Shown here piece by piece: positions 11,084 through 20,520 of a stretch of 64,000 nt of DNA. The translations under genes and the position numbers were made by a program. Source of the stretch: Ophiobolus disseminans (lineage: Eukaryota; Ascomycota; Dothideomycetes; Pleosporales; Phaeosphaeriaceae); contig MU006232.1 of assembly GCA_010093685.1 (NCBI GenBank), positions 349,017 to 413,016 of the forward strand, written 5' to 3'. Below the pieces are notes generated by a model, which saw nothing but the letters and a program-made list of their open reading frames with translations, ran no database searches and was not told the DNA's origin. Every line of letters starts with the position of its first letter. The first letter of the stretch is position 1.

Positions 11084-13444
11084 TCATCCTCTCCTCTTGA
11101 ACCTAAAGCCCGTCTCCTCCTCATCACTATCATCGTCCCTCCTCCCAGCCCTCCTTTTACTCGCCGGCCCAGCCGCCGGGGCAGCAGTAGCTCCACGCTT
11201 CTTCCCGCGCTGATTCTGCGTATCCTCAACTTGCGTCTCAACCACCGTCTGCGTCCTGCCGCTACTCCTCTGCGTCCTGTGCACTGGGCCTTCCTCCTCA
11301 CTTTCCAGTCCGCTATCCTCCACTTCCACGGCCTGCGAGCGCTTCCTCGCTCTAAACCCGGGCTCGGCATCGGACACATCGTCCTCGACCTCGTTCTCGC
11401 GCCTACTATTCCGCGACCGGAACGTTGCCGAGGGCTCGACGTCCTCGAGGAAGAACGCATCACCGACGCCGAAGCCTTTCTTGGGCGCCGCTTCTTCGAA
11501 TGGGACGAGGACTTTGCGGGCTTGGAGGCCGCGCTCTGCGCCGCGGCGACGGAACTTTTTGAAGTTCTTGCGCCCGTTCCAGTCCTGGTTCCAGCGCTCG
11601 CCGTCAGCTTGCGATTGGCGTGGTGTGACTCTGTCGGACCGTGGTCGTAGCTCCATGTCTACGACTTGGGTAATGTCGCGGATTTTGGCGATGTCGATGC
11701 CTTCGAGGGCTTCGCGGAGGCTCTCTTCGTCGGCTTTGCGGCGGTCTTCTTCTTCTTTGACGCGGAGGCGGGTTTGCTCGCGAACGTTGATGTCCTTGAC
11801 TTCGATCTTGGCTTTGCCCTTGCTTATGGGTTTTGGGACGGGAACACTTGGTTCAGGCTCGACAGAAGCAGATGGGGCGCGTGTGGCAGCTCGCTGACGC
11901 TTGATCTTTGCGGCGGCCGGGAAGAGCGTGTCCATTTGCTCTTCCCTATCAACAGTGTCATGGGCTGGTGAGACTCGGGTATGTTGCGTCTGTGTATGAG
12001 TTTGAGTAGCGGGTGCAGCGCGATGTTGCGAAGCTGCCACGGACATGACAGATTCTTGGACATCTTCTATCGCGTGTTCTTCCACCTTTGTACGTTTCGG
12101 TGGCGGTTCATAGTCATCGAAACCTGTGAAGCGTCCACCTGTTCTCGGTCGATGCACACGCTTTCGTGATGGCGCCTTGACCGACTCTGCTTTCTCAGGA
12201 GATGCGCTCTTCGCGGGCGAAGGAGCTCTGGGCTGAGACATCGGAGTCGGGCTGCGTGCTGAGCGTCGAGTGGGTGCCGGTTCTGGTGCGTTTGAGGGCG
12301 TGTTGACTATCTCTGCTGGCGGTCGTTGGAGCGAAGCTCGGTCTTTTGTGATGATTACATCGAGAAATTCATTCTGCAAGATTGAACGCTGATTAAGGGC
12401 CTGATCCACACCGGTGACAAAGTTGGCAGCCCACTCTTCCATTCCCTCTGGGTATCCGGCCAGACGGACAGTAACCACTGGGATTATTTCACTGATCCTA
12501 CTCCGCTTTTTCTTGCCCGCCACGCTATGTACATAGTCGACATAATCCTGGACTGTAGTCTCACCAGGTCGAACCTCATAATGTAGGCCCTTGCCGCCTC
12601 CACCAGTAACGGGGTCTAGAAGACTGTTGTACTGGTTCTCATCCATGAAGATGAATGTCAGGCCTGAAAACACTTCCTGTCGTGTCGAGTCCGGCTCTAA
12701 CATCTCTGATGGGCGCGGGACCGGCTCTGCACCCACCGGCGGTATGCACTCCTTCTCTTTCGGCCACCATTCGTCGAAATCCTCTTCAAGCTTCGAAGGT
12801 AAATAGTTTTCCGAGTCGTCAACGGACGTTGCGGCGACTTTGAGGACGTCGTCAAGGAAGTCTCCGGTCACAATGTGCTTACCAGCTACGAGGCCAGACA
12901 ATACTTTCGGGAGATTCCGCTTCTGGGAGACAACGTGGGTGGTCTTGTCGAACAGGAAATCGCCCGTGGTCTTTATATCTAGAGCGTGCAGCCGAGCGCT
13001 GCGCACCTTTGACTCCTTGGACTCTCGAGATGCGTATGTAAAGACCATAGGTCTCCATACAATCTTGAACGGCAGATAGCCCTGAGCCAGCCTAATGGTA
13101 TGCTCTGTGCCTGCCAGTGTCGCCTTGTCATAGTCCAGCGAGCCATCGTCGGTCTTTTTGCTCTTCAAAGTGGTCTTCTCGTCGATGGTGGTTCCTTGGC
13201 GGCAGCTGAGGTCGATAACCTCGATCTTCGACCGCGCGTGCAGCTTCGTCCCGTCGTTGGGCGCTGCCTCGTGAACTTTGAGCATCACATGCTTTCGTGA
13301 GACAGCCTTGTTGTCGATCTTCCATTGCTTGCCCTCGGCGCCATCCTGTTCGCCCGATTTCGTCCGGCCGAATAGCTGCTGTGAGCCTGGTCGCAGCCAT
13401 ACGCGCTTGCCGCCAAAAAGCGAGTCGTGTTCGAGGAACCACAT
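11084..13444 (-). CDS. NBS1: Nibrin/Xrs2 subunit of the MRN DNA-repair complex
   Basis: Regulatory subunit that brings Mre11-Rad50 and the ATM/Tel1 kinase to DNA double-strand breaks in the nucleus. Single exon, 786 residues, the size expected for filamentous fungi. An N-terminal FHA domain (about residues 1-105) starts MWFLEHDSLFGGKRVWLRPG and contains the phosphopeptide-binding pattern LFGRTK then AVSRKHVML. Two BRCT units follow (about 115-215, with KTTHVVSQKRNLPKVLSGLV; and about 240-370). A long disordered, Pro/Ser/Lys/Glu-rich middle leads to KNFKKFRRR at about residue 628, the Mre11-binding KNFKKF motif. The extreme C-terminus reads DDDSDEEETGFRFKRRG: an acidic patch followed by an FxF motif, as in ATM/Tel1-binding tails. 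The order of elements is diagnostic. Confidence 0.93.
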   Translation of the reverse strand: MWFLEHDSLFGGKRVWLRPGSQQLFGRTKSGEQDGAEGKQWKIDNKAVSRKHVMLKVHEAAPNDGTKLHARSKIEVIDLSCRQGTTIDEKTTLKSKKTDDGSLDYDKATLAGTEHTIRLAQGYLPFKIVWRPMVFTYASRESKESKVRSARLHALDIKTTGDFLFDKTTHVVSQKRNLPKVLSGLVAGKHIVTGDFLDDVLKVAATSVDDSENYLPSKLEEDFDEWWPKEKECIPPVGAEPVPRPSEMLEPDSTRQEVFSGLTFIFMDENQYNSLLDPVTGGGGKGLHYEVRPGETTVQDYVDYVHSVAGKKKRSRISEIIPVVTVRLAGYPEGMEEWAANFVTGVDQALNQRSILQNEFLDVIITKDRASLQRPPAEIVNTPSNAPEPAPTRRSARSPTPMSQPRAPSPAKSASPEKAESVKAPSRKRVHRPRTGGRFTGFDDYEPPPKRTKVEEHAIEDVQESVMSVAASQHRAAPATQTHTQTQHTRVSPAHDTVDREEQMDTLFPAAAKIKRQRAATRAPSASVEPEPSVPVPKPISKGKAKIEVKDINVREQTRLRVKEEEDRRKADEESLREALEGIDIAKIRDITQVVDMELRPRSDRVTPRQSQADGERWNQDWNGRKNFKKFRRRGAERGLQARKVLVPFEEAAPKKGFGVGDAFFLEDVEPSATFRSRNSRRENEVEDDVSDAEPGFRARKRSQAVEVEDSGLESEEEGPVHRTQRSSGRTQTVVETQVEDTQNQRGKKRGATAAPAAGPASKRRAGRRDDDSDEEETGFRFKRRG

Positions 13445-13816
13445 TGTAGGTGAGGGGAGGGTGGTTCAGTCGCGATAGTGTGTAAGCTTTCCCGTGAAGT
13501 GCTGCGATGAGTGTGGGGGTCGCATAGTGGCGAGTGAATGGACTGTCGTCTTGGGTGGTGTTGGATGCCTTCGCGCATCTAGGCGGAAACCTGGTCATTG
13601 CGCGGGGTCTGACGCGCTATCACCTGACCGTCTTACACCACGAGCACACCATCACTCCCGAGGTCGTGCGATTTACATTCTGTAAGGGCAAAGTAACATA
13701 ACAATTCACCTACTCTGTACCTCCAGCCTCGTGTGTGGAATACACATGACTTTGAAATTGGTGGACTCCCGAGGTTTCGAGCCTCACCCAACTTTCCCGC
13801 TCACTCCGTCCAGACA
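13445..13816. other. Divergent intergenic region: NBS1 and HET relic promoters
   Basis: Lies between the NBS1 start (leftward) and the HET relic (rightward). The HET frame is open upstream to about 13733, but homology starts at the ATG at 13817. Confidence 0.5.
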
Positions 13817-15825
13817 ATGGATCTCCGTACGGATATCTCATTATTCACCTACACAGCCCTGGCTCCTGACGAAATCCGCTTGCTCGAGCCAACCGGTGCG
13901 GCTGATGGCTTGAGCTGGAGCCTTCGTACCGTTAATCTCGACGACAATTTGGAATATGATGCATTGTCCTACGTCTGGGGCACTCAAACAGGGGATATGC
14001 CCATCATCTGCAACGAGCAATCGCTTTTGGTCCACCACAATCTCTACCTAGCCTTACCTTTCGTGGCTAACCGGTACCGGGGCGCTCGACATTGTCCAAT
14101 CTGGATCGACGCTGTATGCATCAACCAAAGAGACGAGAATGAGAAGCTTGTCCAGATTGGCATGATGAACAGAATCTATCGAGATGCTGATACAGTGTGG
14201 GTATGGCTTGGAATCGCTGCGAATCAGGCACGAGTCGCCCAGGCTATTGCTTTGCTACCTAAATATGTCGAGGCTAGTAGACAGATGAGGCAACATCACC
14301 GGCAGTATCGTCTGGATGACTCCCTCGGGCTTAATCGCTTGGATGCAGACTTGTGGAGTGCAATCTTCCATATTGTGTGTAACCCATGGTTTTACCGTGT
14401 CTGGGTGGTGCAAGAGGCAGTTTTGGCGAAGAGCTTGAGATTCCTGTGCGGCGAGCAGGAGATAGACTTTCAGTTACTGAGCAAAGCTATCAAAAACTCA
14501 CTTGATGGCGCATAAATCACCGATACAGATGGAAACCACCCCATCAGAGCCTTCAACAGCATATGCGCGTTTCATGCACGGAATATCTATCAAAGATATA
14601 AAGAAAACCCAACGGCGGAAGAGGCCGCATATGGACTCATCGTAATATTACCCTGGATTGCAAAGCTTCTCCACTGCTACCAAGCGCAAGATCGGGTGTT
14701 CGGGGTGCTTGATCTCGTGGACGACGGCTTTTTCCGTCAACCGGGAGCTGGTCTCTGGGATTACTCTTCCATGCCGGAACTTTACACGCTCTTTAGCAAA
14801 TATCTCTTGACCAACGTCGATTGTGACGACGTGTTATGGTGGCGGTGGATCTCCCTCGCTTTCACACCCGGGAGGTCTCCAGGCCTTCCATCGTGGGTGC
14901 CGGACTTGCATAGGTAACTCGAAGGCTTCCAAGGTAGAGTTTGGTCGTCGATCATGAGTATATACTATCACGGCGAATTTCCCTACAACGCTAGCAACCG
15001 GATCGGTACGGTTAAATGGACCACAAGAGCGGAGGAGATCATTCTTCAAGGCGTCCCAATCGACGAAGTCACGTTTGTACACGCAAACTATCCAGGTATC
15101 GATGTGGGTATGTCGGCAGATCTTGAAAGTACTGCCGAGGATATACAGCGGAACATTGACATTATCAAGTGGGAAAAAACAATGGCTGGCATCACGCTAT
15201 ACGGGAGCGTCCCCTTCGATCAAGTCGACTGGTACAGTGACCGATTCATGTCTAGAGTGGACACCTATTGGCGAACTCTACTGGCTAATGATACTGATGC
15301 GGACGGAGATACTCTCACTTTCGACTCATACCTAGAATATTGTGCTGTCCACACAGCTTACATTGACCTCATGGCAAAGTACAAAGTCGTAGAAAGGTAT
15401 GCATGCTCACCGGCTACGAAACAAAGTCTCCAGGCTCAAACTAACTTCCATCTTCCGTTAGGCGTACTACTGGGGAAGAAATATACTTTCCCCCCGAGTC
15501 CGATGAAGATAAATACTGCCACGCAACGTTAGAACCGCTGAGAAACAGATCTGCGGCGCAACACTTCTTCAGACGTTTAGCACGTCTGCGCGGGAGGCAA
15601 ATCTTCAACACTGCCGACGGCAGGATAGGCTTTACGATCAGCGGAGTGCAGCCCGGCGATATAGTGTGTGTCTTGAATAACTCTTGGACACCACACGTTT
15701 TGAGGATTGTAGACAGTGGAGAGAACAAAGTCTACAAATTTGTTGGAGATGGATACGTTCATGGTCTCATGAACGGAGAGACCGATGAAATGGATCTACC
15801 GGTGCACGATCTCGTACTGGCGTAG
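13817..15825 (+). pseudogene. HET (heterokaryon incompatibility) domain gene with two in-frame stops
   Basis: HET proteins act in fungal non-self recognition and can trigger cell death. The frame from ATG at 13817 shows a classic HET domain: YDALSYVWG, IWIDAVCINQ, ENEKLVQIGMMNRIY and VWVWLG, then NPWFYRVWVVQEAVLAK. In the same frame there is a TAA at 14513-14515 and another at 14915-14917. Between and after them the reading continues with typical HET C-terminal sequence (KLLHCYQAQDRVFGVLDL; LPSWVPDLHR). One intron (15397-15461) restores the frame to the family-like end, GRIGFTISGVQPGDIVCVLN to HDLVLA, stop 15823-15825. A full product would have about 647 positions. Both stops could come from CAA by a single C-to-T change in a CpA context, as repeat-induced point mutation produces. 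I found no intron that removes either stop. A truncated 232-residue HET-domain product ending at 14512 remains possible. Confidence 0.85.
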
Positions 15826-16091
15826 ATCTTGATCGCAACATGGGAGGACCCCGCAGGAAGCAGCGGGTAGAAGTCATGTAGCGGAAGCATGGAACTAATT
15901 AACCCGACGAAGGAATTGTCGAAATCTCAAGCCGGACAAGAAATGTATGTACAAGAAATCTTGCCTTTTGCGGCCCGAGTCTCCGCATGCTTCTACTGGA
16001 TGACAATCGTAACCTCACCAACTTGGTCGCACCTACACATGGATCTCTCAATTAGCCACGCCTCTCACTTCATCCCACACAACAAGATCAC

Positions 16092-16493
16092 TTACACAAA
16101 ATCGCTCTGTCCATTCCACCCAACCCGACAATACGTCGGCACCGCGCCCTCTCCAAACCTCCCCACAAATGGCGCCGTTTGATGTACAATCGTGACATTA
16201 AACACCGACCCCGCCAAATCCACCGGCTCCACTAAGCTAAAGCGGTACTCGGAGATCTCCTTGTCGCCGTAGCCAATATTCACGTTCGGTTCGGGCGTGC
16301 TGCACGTCTCGCATGACAGGCAGGTGGCGTTGTCGCCCGAGAGAGAGAAGCTGATAGATTCGATTTTGCCGTTGTTGTGGCGCAGAGAGAAGTCGTCGAT
16401 ATTGATGTTTTCGTAGGAGGAGGGGTTGGGTTGAGGAGCGGGGGCCGCGAGGGCGGTGGTTGCGAAGAGGGATGCGAGGGTGAGAAATTGCAT
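16092..16493 (-). CDS. Small secreted protein, AA1-like
   Basis: Single exon, 133 residues. A signal peptide is evident (MQFLTLASLFATTALA, cleavage probably after ALA-APAP). The mature part has only four cysteines (TCLSCETC and PTYCRVG), two NxT/S sites, and a beta-strand-like pattern (NIDDFSLRHNNGKIESISF; EYRFSLVEP). The pattern resembles small AA1-like (Alt a 1-type) secreted proteins of Dothideomycetes, but this is by eye and the cysteine spacing is not a strict match. Such proteins are often expressed during host or surface contact; no specific role can be assigned. It lies just downstream of the HET relic, on the opposite strand (convergent). Confidence 0.75.
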   Translation of the reverse strand: MQFLTLASLFATTALAAPAPQPNPSSYENINIDDFSLRHNNGKIESISFSLSGDNATCLSCETCSTPEPNVNIGYGDKEISEYRFSLVEPVDLAGSVFNVTIVHQTAPFVGRFGEGAVPTYCRVGWNGQSDFV

Positions 16494-17945
16494 GGTTGGA
16501 GTTTGGGTGTTGTGTTGGGTGGGATTGTAGTTGATGCTGATAGTGGGAGGATGTGTATGTGTATGTGTGTTGGATGGTGTTAAATGATAGTTCAGCGATC
16601 AGAGACATGCATGCATCCTACTTAAATCAATTCCATAATCGTCTGTCGACGTCATTCGCCGAGATAATCTTTCAAACAACGAAGAGTGGGTGCTACCAGA
16701 TGTCGTCTCGTATCTGCTAGCCGCAACAGAAGAGTGGCCATTTCGTATTTCAATACGCCATTGTCAAATGGGCGGGCCCCAGTGTACCCTGCATTCGGCT
16801 ACTCGGCTGCGGTGCAATAGATCAATAATGATGCTCGCGGCCGCGATTCGGTAGAGTGCCTGTTTCGAGACGAAGCCAGCCCTTGAGGGATTGATTGAAT
16901 TTCTACAGGGGTGAGTAGCTCTACAATCATGTGATTGTTATCGAATGTCCTGGGCATATCCATAAAGAGTCTGGTATGATGCTTCCAATGCAATGCTGCA
17001 GGCTTGAGAGCTCGTGAACACCGCTAGCTGATACCAAATATAAATCTTTGACGGAATGATCGCCGGTGGGGACAGTCTGGAGCCGCACGCCACTTCCGCA
17101 GCTCAACGGCAACACCCCCGGGCCTTTGGCATCGATTCCTGAAGTGTGCAGTGAATGCCCCCCGACGAGTCATATTGGAAGAGCATCATGGTTGCCCCCT
17201 GGCAAGCTTCAATGTGCGCTCTCGCTCCGTCTCTCGATCGTCCTTGTTGTTAGCTCCTGTGAACCGGCGCAAAGCATCAATGACCTGAATTAGTGAATAC
17301 GAAGTAACTTCACACGATGCTACCCTTCTCATGCGGGAAGGTCATGGGAGTCAGTTGCGGACGACAGTTCTTCGGCGCTCGGCAGGTGATGTCATTGGCC
17401 ACCCCGATGAAGTCACCTAGCTCCTTCAGCATCGTCACTTTCAAAGCTTCACGATCCTCAGTGTAGTCACGTTGACATTCACTATTACTCTATGTCAGCC
17501 AATCCAGGATACCACACCGTGCAATGTGCGGCGTCTTCAGGCCTCGTGCAACAAGCAGCCATCTCTTCGAACAGGTTGGCCCTGCGACATCTGCTTCAAT
17601 GTGCAGTCCCAAGTCGACTCAGGACTTTGATACTACATGTACGCTCTCTAACTGGTACGCACTTAGAGCTTGACTCACGTAGAAATCATTTCCTCTATGA
17701 CCTCTACGCTTTGTGTAGAAACTAGGCGCCTCCATGAAAATCATGCCCAGAAACGGGTGCAACAACAGAAAGACAATTCACGGATAGAGACACTTGAATG
17801 TACCCACTTCCTAGGTAGAAGCGCACCATGTTACATGTCAGAACTTCACACGAGCTTGATAAACTCTACGTCGTGTGCGACCTACCTTTTGGTACTTCTA
17901 CACCCTTCGTCGACCCTCCAACAGCTTCTATCTCCAGAACGGATC
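16494..17945. other. Intergenic: promoter of the secreted protein and upstream of the 735-residue orphan
   Basis: 1.45 kb with no convincing gene. GT-rich microsatellite-like sequence (tgtgtatgtgtatgtgtgttgg, near 16551-16572) precedes the secreted-protein start. The frame of the next gene is open from 17670, but the upstream part looks like leader sequence. Confidence 0.45.
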
Positions 17946-20153
17946 ATGCATCAACTTACTATCATTATTATTGCTCTTGCCACTTACCTCACTTTCCTCA
18001 CTATCGTCACTACAGCATTCTCTCTCTTCTTGATCGCACATTTTCAAGACGAGAGCCGAGAAGCACACCAGGATATTGCTCGCAGGCTACGGAGTCTTGA
18101 AGAAGAGAACACTCGAGTGTTCAATGAAGTAGGCAACTTGGTAACAATAGTGCAGTTAATCGAAAAACACCTCAGGCTCAGACTGGGAACAGATACGAGT
18201 CACAATCTTGAGACTCAGGCAACAACTTTACTATTTCCTAGAACTGACCACACGCGAGAAGTCTCAAGCTCCGAGCATATCAATAGTCCTCAAAGCCATT
18301 TGGTACTCAGCGATCCATCAGACCGCTCAGCCAGGCCTCGCTACGTGGATCAAGGCACACAGACCGACCTTCCTTCATATCCTTACCAGACACATTCCCG
18401 ATTCATAATAAACCTCCCGCAACACATTCCAGAATCACCAAACAACGATAATACGAGCCCAAGCACGGCATCCCATATAGTACTATGCAACCGACATGTC
18501 TCAAGGATTTCAACTAGGCGTCATCGACAGTTCGTTCAAGATCTTGACTCGGAACATGTCTCTTTAGCTTCTCTGCAAGACAATCCGAGATACTCATCGT
18601 ACTTCAACTTTCCTGGGACATCCGAGAGCGAACCAAGTAATACGGATGGTACGTTGCATGGCATAAATGGAGGAGGATTCACAAATCTCGTAGACTACAC
18701 GTCGCTACAAATGAGCGAGATCACCACCCCGAGTCTTCTCAATAGCCACCTACCGACTGTGGATACTGTTGAGGATTCACCGCAAACTCATGAAACGCCA
18801 CCTCAAAGCGTTGAAAACTTTCCATATGAAGATACCACAGAGACAAATGGCGACACACCACGCATCTACGAAGCTAGGCTTCAAAGAGACGAGACTCCAC
18901 CATTACCGCATTTCACCGCCAGACTCGAAGTCCCTCTCCCCACCACCCTCCTCACACCCCAGCAACAACTTCACCTCCTGTCCAACCTCCGCGTCATTCT
19001 TCAAGATCCCCGCGTCGGGATCCCCACAATTGAGATCAACGTCATCACCGCAGCCTTCCAAATCTTCTTCGACGCCCTGAATCGCCCTTCATCTATAACA
19101 CAATGGCTCGACGGTACAGTACCCGCCGAGACGCTGAATGATAGAACGAGTGTGTACTTGAACGATGCGCTGCATGTCGTCTTTGACCGAACGGAGCCTC
19201 AAATAACGCACGAAGTCGTGAATGAGATCGTATATGTGTTTTGGGGTGGGGTGGGGGAGGTGTGGGGAGCAGAACGACGAGAGGAGAGTGAGGAGAACGT
19301 GGATGACGCACTGGTGCGTGGAAACGGCGTGGGGGACGAAGTGTCACATTCGCACGACACCACCAACCCCTCTACCCCCCTCGACAATCTCCCCGCTTTC
19401 AGCGCAGATGATATCATCAGCAACGACGAAGCCTACGACGCCCTCCTCGACGACCCCATATTCCTCCCCCTCCCAGCTTCACCACCCACCCCTCTATCTC
19501 CATACTCATCAGGCTCCTCATCACCCACACCACAATCTCTCCATTCCTCAACATACTCCAACCTCTCAGGCACAACGCTTCTCAACACGCCCACTCTCAG
19601 CGCCGAATCCCTCTTTGACCTCGGCCCAGGCGCAATCAATTTAAGTTTAAGTGGCGACACACTGGTGGTGTTTTCGAGTAGTGCAGATTCTCCCCCATAT
19701 ATGAGAAGAAGAAGTTCTGCGCCGGTACTTAGGCGCATCTTGTTCGATGCGGAAGAGGGGTTGACGAGGGAGGGGGTGTTGGAGCTGGGAGCTGCGTTGA
19801 GGGTGTTGGGGGAGGCACGGGCGGGGATTGATGGCGAGGGTTCGAGTTTGAGTTTTGGTGGGGAGGATTGGGAAGATGGAAGTGATGAGGATGGTTGGGA
19901 AGATTGGAGTGATGGGGGTGATGAGAATGATGAGATGGATTGGAGTGATGAGGATGACTGGAGCGATACCGATGCTCTGCAGGAGTTTATGGAGGATATC
20001 TTAGAGGCTGAGGAGGCGATGATGAGACATGAGGGTCGGAGCGTTACTGGGCCATGGAGGTACGGAGCAGGGTTATTAGATGAGGCGGAGGCGGAGGCAG
20101 ATTCTGTGGCCGAGGATAGAGATGTTGGGGATGATGTTTTGCGCGAGGAGTAG
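17946..20153 (+). CDS. Orphan protein with one membrane helix, coiled coil and acidic Trp-rich tail
   Basis: Not recognised. Start chosen at the ATG at 17946 because it directly precedes a strong hydrophobic helix (residues about 3-28, LTIIIIALATYLTFLTIV then TTAFSLFLIA). The frame is open from 17670, so a start about 92 codons upstream cannot be excluded. The helix is followed by a charged, heptad-like segment (about 30-75: EAHQDIARRLRSLEEENTRV). A long Ser/Thr/Pro-rich, probably disordered region follows, then a more ordered block at about 325-430 (LLTPQQQLHLLSNLRVILQD; VNEIVYVFWGGVGEVWG). The tail (about 635-690) is a run of acidic Trp units such as DWEDGSDEDGWEDWSD and DWSDEDDWSDTD. Total 735 residues, no intron. 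Function unknown; probably lineage-restricted. Confidence 0.65.
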   Translation: MHQLTIIIIALATYLTFLTIVTTAFSLFLIAHFQDESREAHQDIARRLRSLEEENTRVFNEVGNLVTIVQLIEKHLRLRLGTDTSHNLETQATTLLFPRTDHTREVSSSEHINSPQSHLVLSDPSDRSARPRYVDQGTQTDLPSYPYQTHSRFIINLPQHIPESPNNDNTSPSTASHIVLCNRHVSRISTRRHRQFVQDLDSEHVSLASLQDNPRYSSYFNFPGTSESEPSNTDGTLHGINGGGFTNLVDYTSLQMSEITTPSLLNSHLPTVDTVEDSPQTHETPPQSVENFPYEDTTETNGDTPRIYEARLQRDETPPLPHFTARLEVPLPTTLLTPQQQLHLLSNLRVILQDPRVGIPTIEINVITAAFQIFFDALNRPSSITQWLDGTVPAETLNDRTSVYLNDALHVVFDRTEPQITHEVVNEIVYVFWGGVGEVWGAERREESEENVDDALVRGNGVGDEVSHSHDTTNPSTPLDNLPAFSADDIISNDEAYDALLDDPIFLPLPASPPTPLSPYSSGSSSPTPQSLHSSTYSNLSGTTLLNTPTLSAESLFDLGPGAINLSLSGDTLVVFSSSADSPPYMRRRSSAPVLRRILFDAEEGLTREGVLELGAALRVLGEARAGIDGEGSSLSFGGEDWEDGSDEDGWEDWSDGGDENDEMDWSDEDDWSDTDALQEFMEDILEAEEAMMRHEGRSVTGPWRYGAGLLDEAEAEADSVAEDRDVGDDVLREE

Positions 20154-20520
20154 TTGTTTAGTTGATCTCTGATTCATGACGCTGTTGTTGTTTCTTCTTC
20201 TACAATGACACTCCCTTGCGTTCGATGAGCGTAGTTGAAAGTACTTGCAGCGATGATTTCGATCTGTAAATCTAGCAAAGTACAATACAAGAAATCTATA
20301 CATTACAGGCATCCCTTAAATTCAATACAAACTTTTCCCTTCGAATAACATGTTCCTAACTATTATACTCAATATTGCAGAGAACATCTAACGCTCGTGA
20401 TGATCATGCCGTAAACTTTTAATCGTACAAAACATGTCATGAGTTTGGTACTTCGTGAACGGTAAAGTAATCTTAAATCTATTGTGTGTTGTCGCGGAGA
20501 TTCGAGTCGAAGAAAGCATT
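20154..20520. other. Convergent intergenic region, AT-rich
   Basis: 3' regions of the orphan (rightward) and the DUF7587-like gene (leftward). The sequence is relatively AT-rich; nothing else is seen. Confidence 0.45.

Noticed and set aside
13740..13800. B-box-like GGTTTCGAGCC that might mark a tRNA
   Set aside because: No matching A box, no cloverleaf stems; it lies in the open leader of the HET relic.
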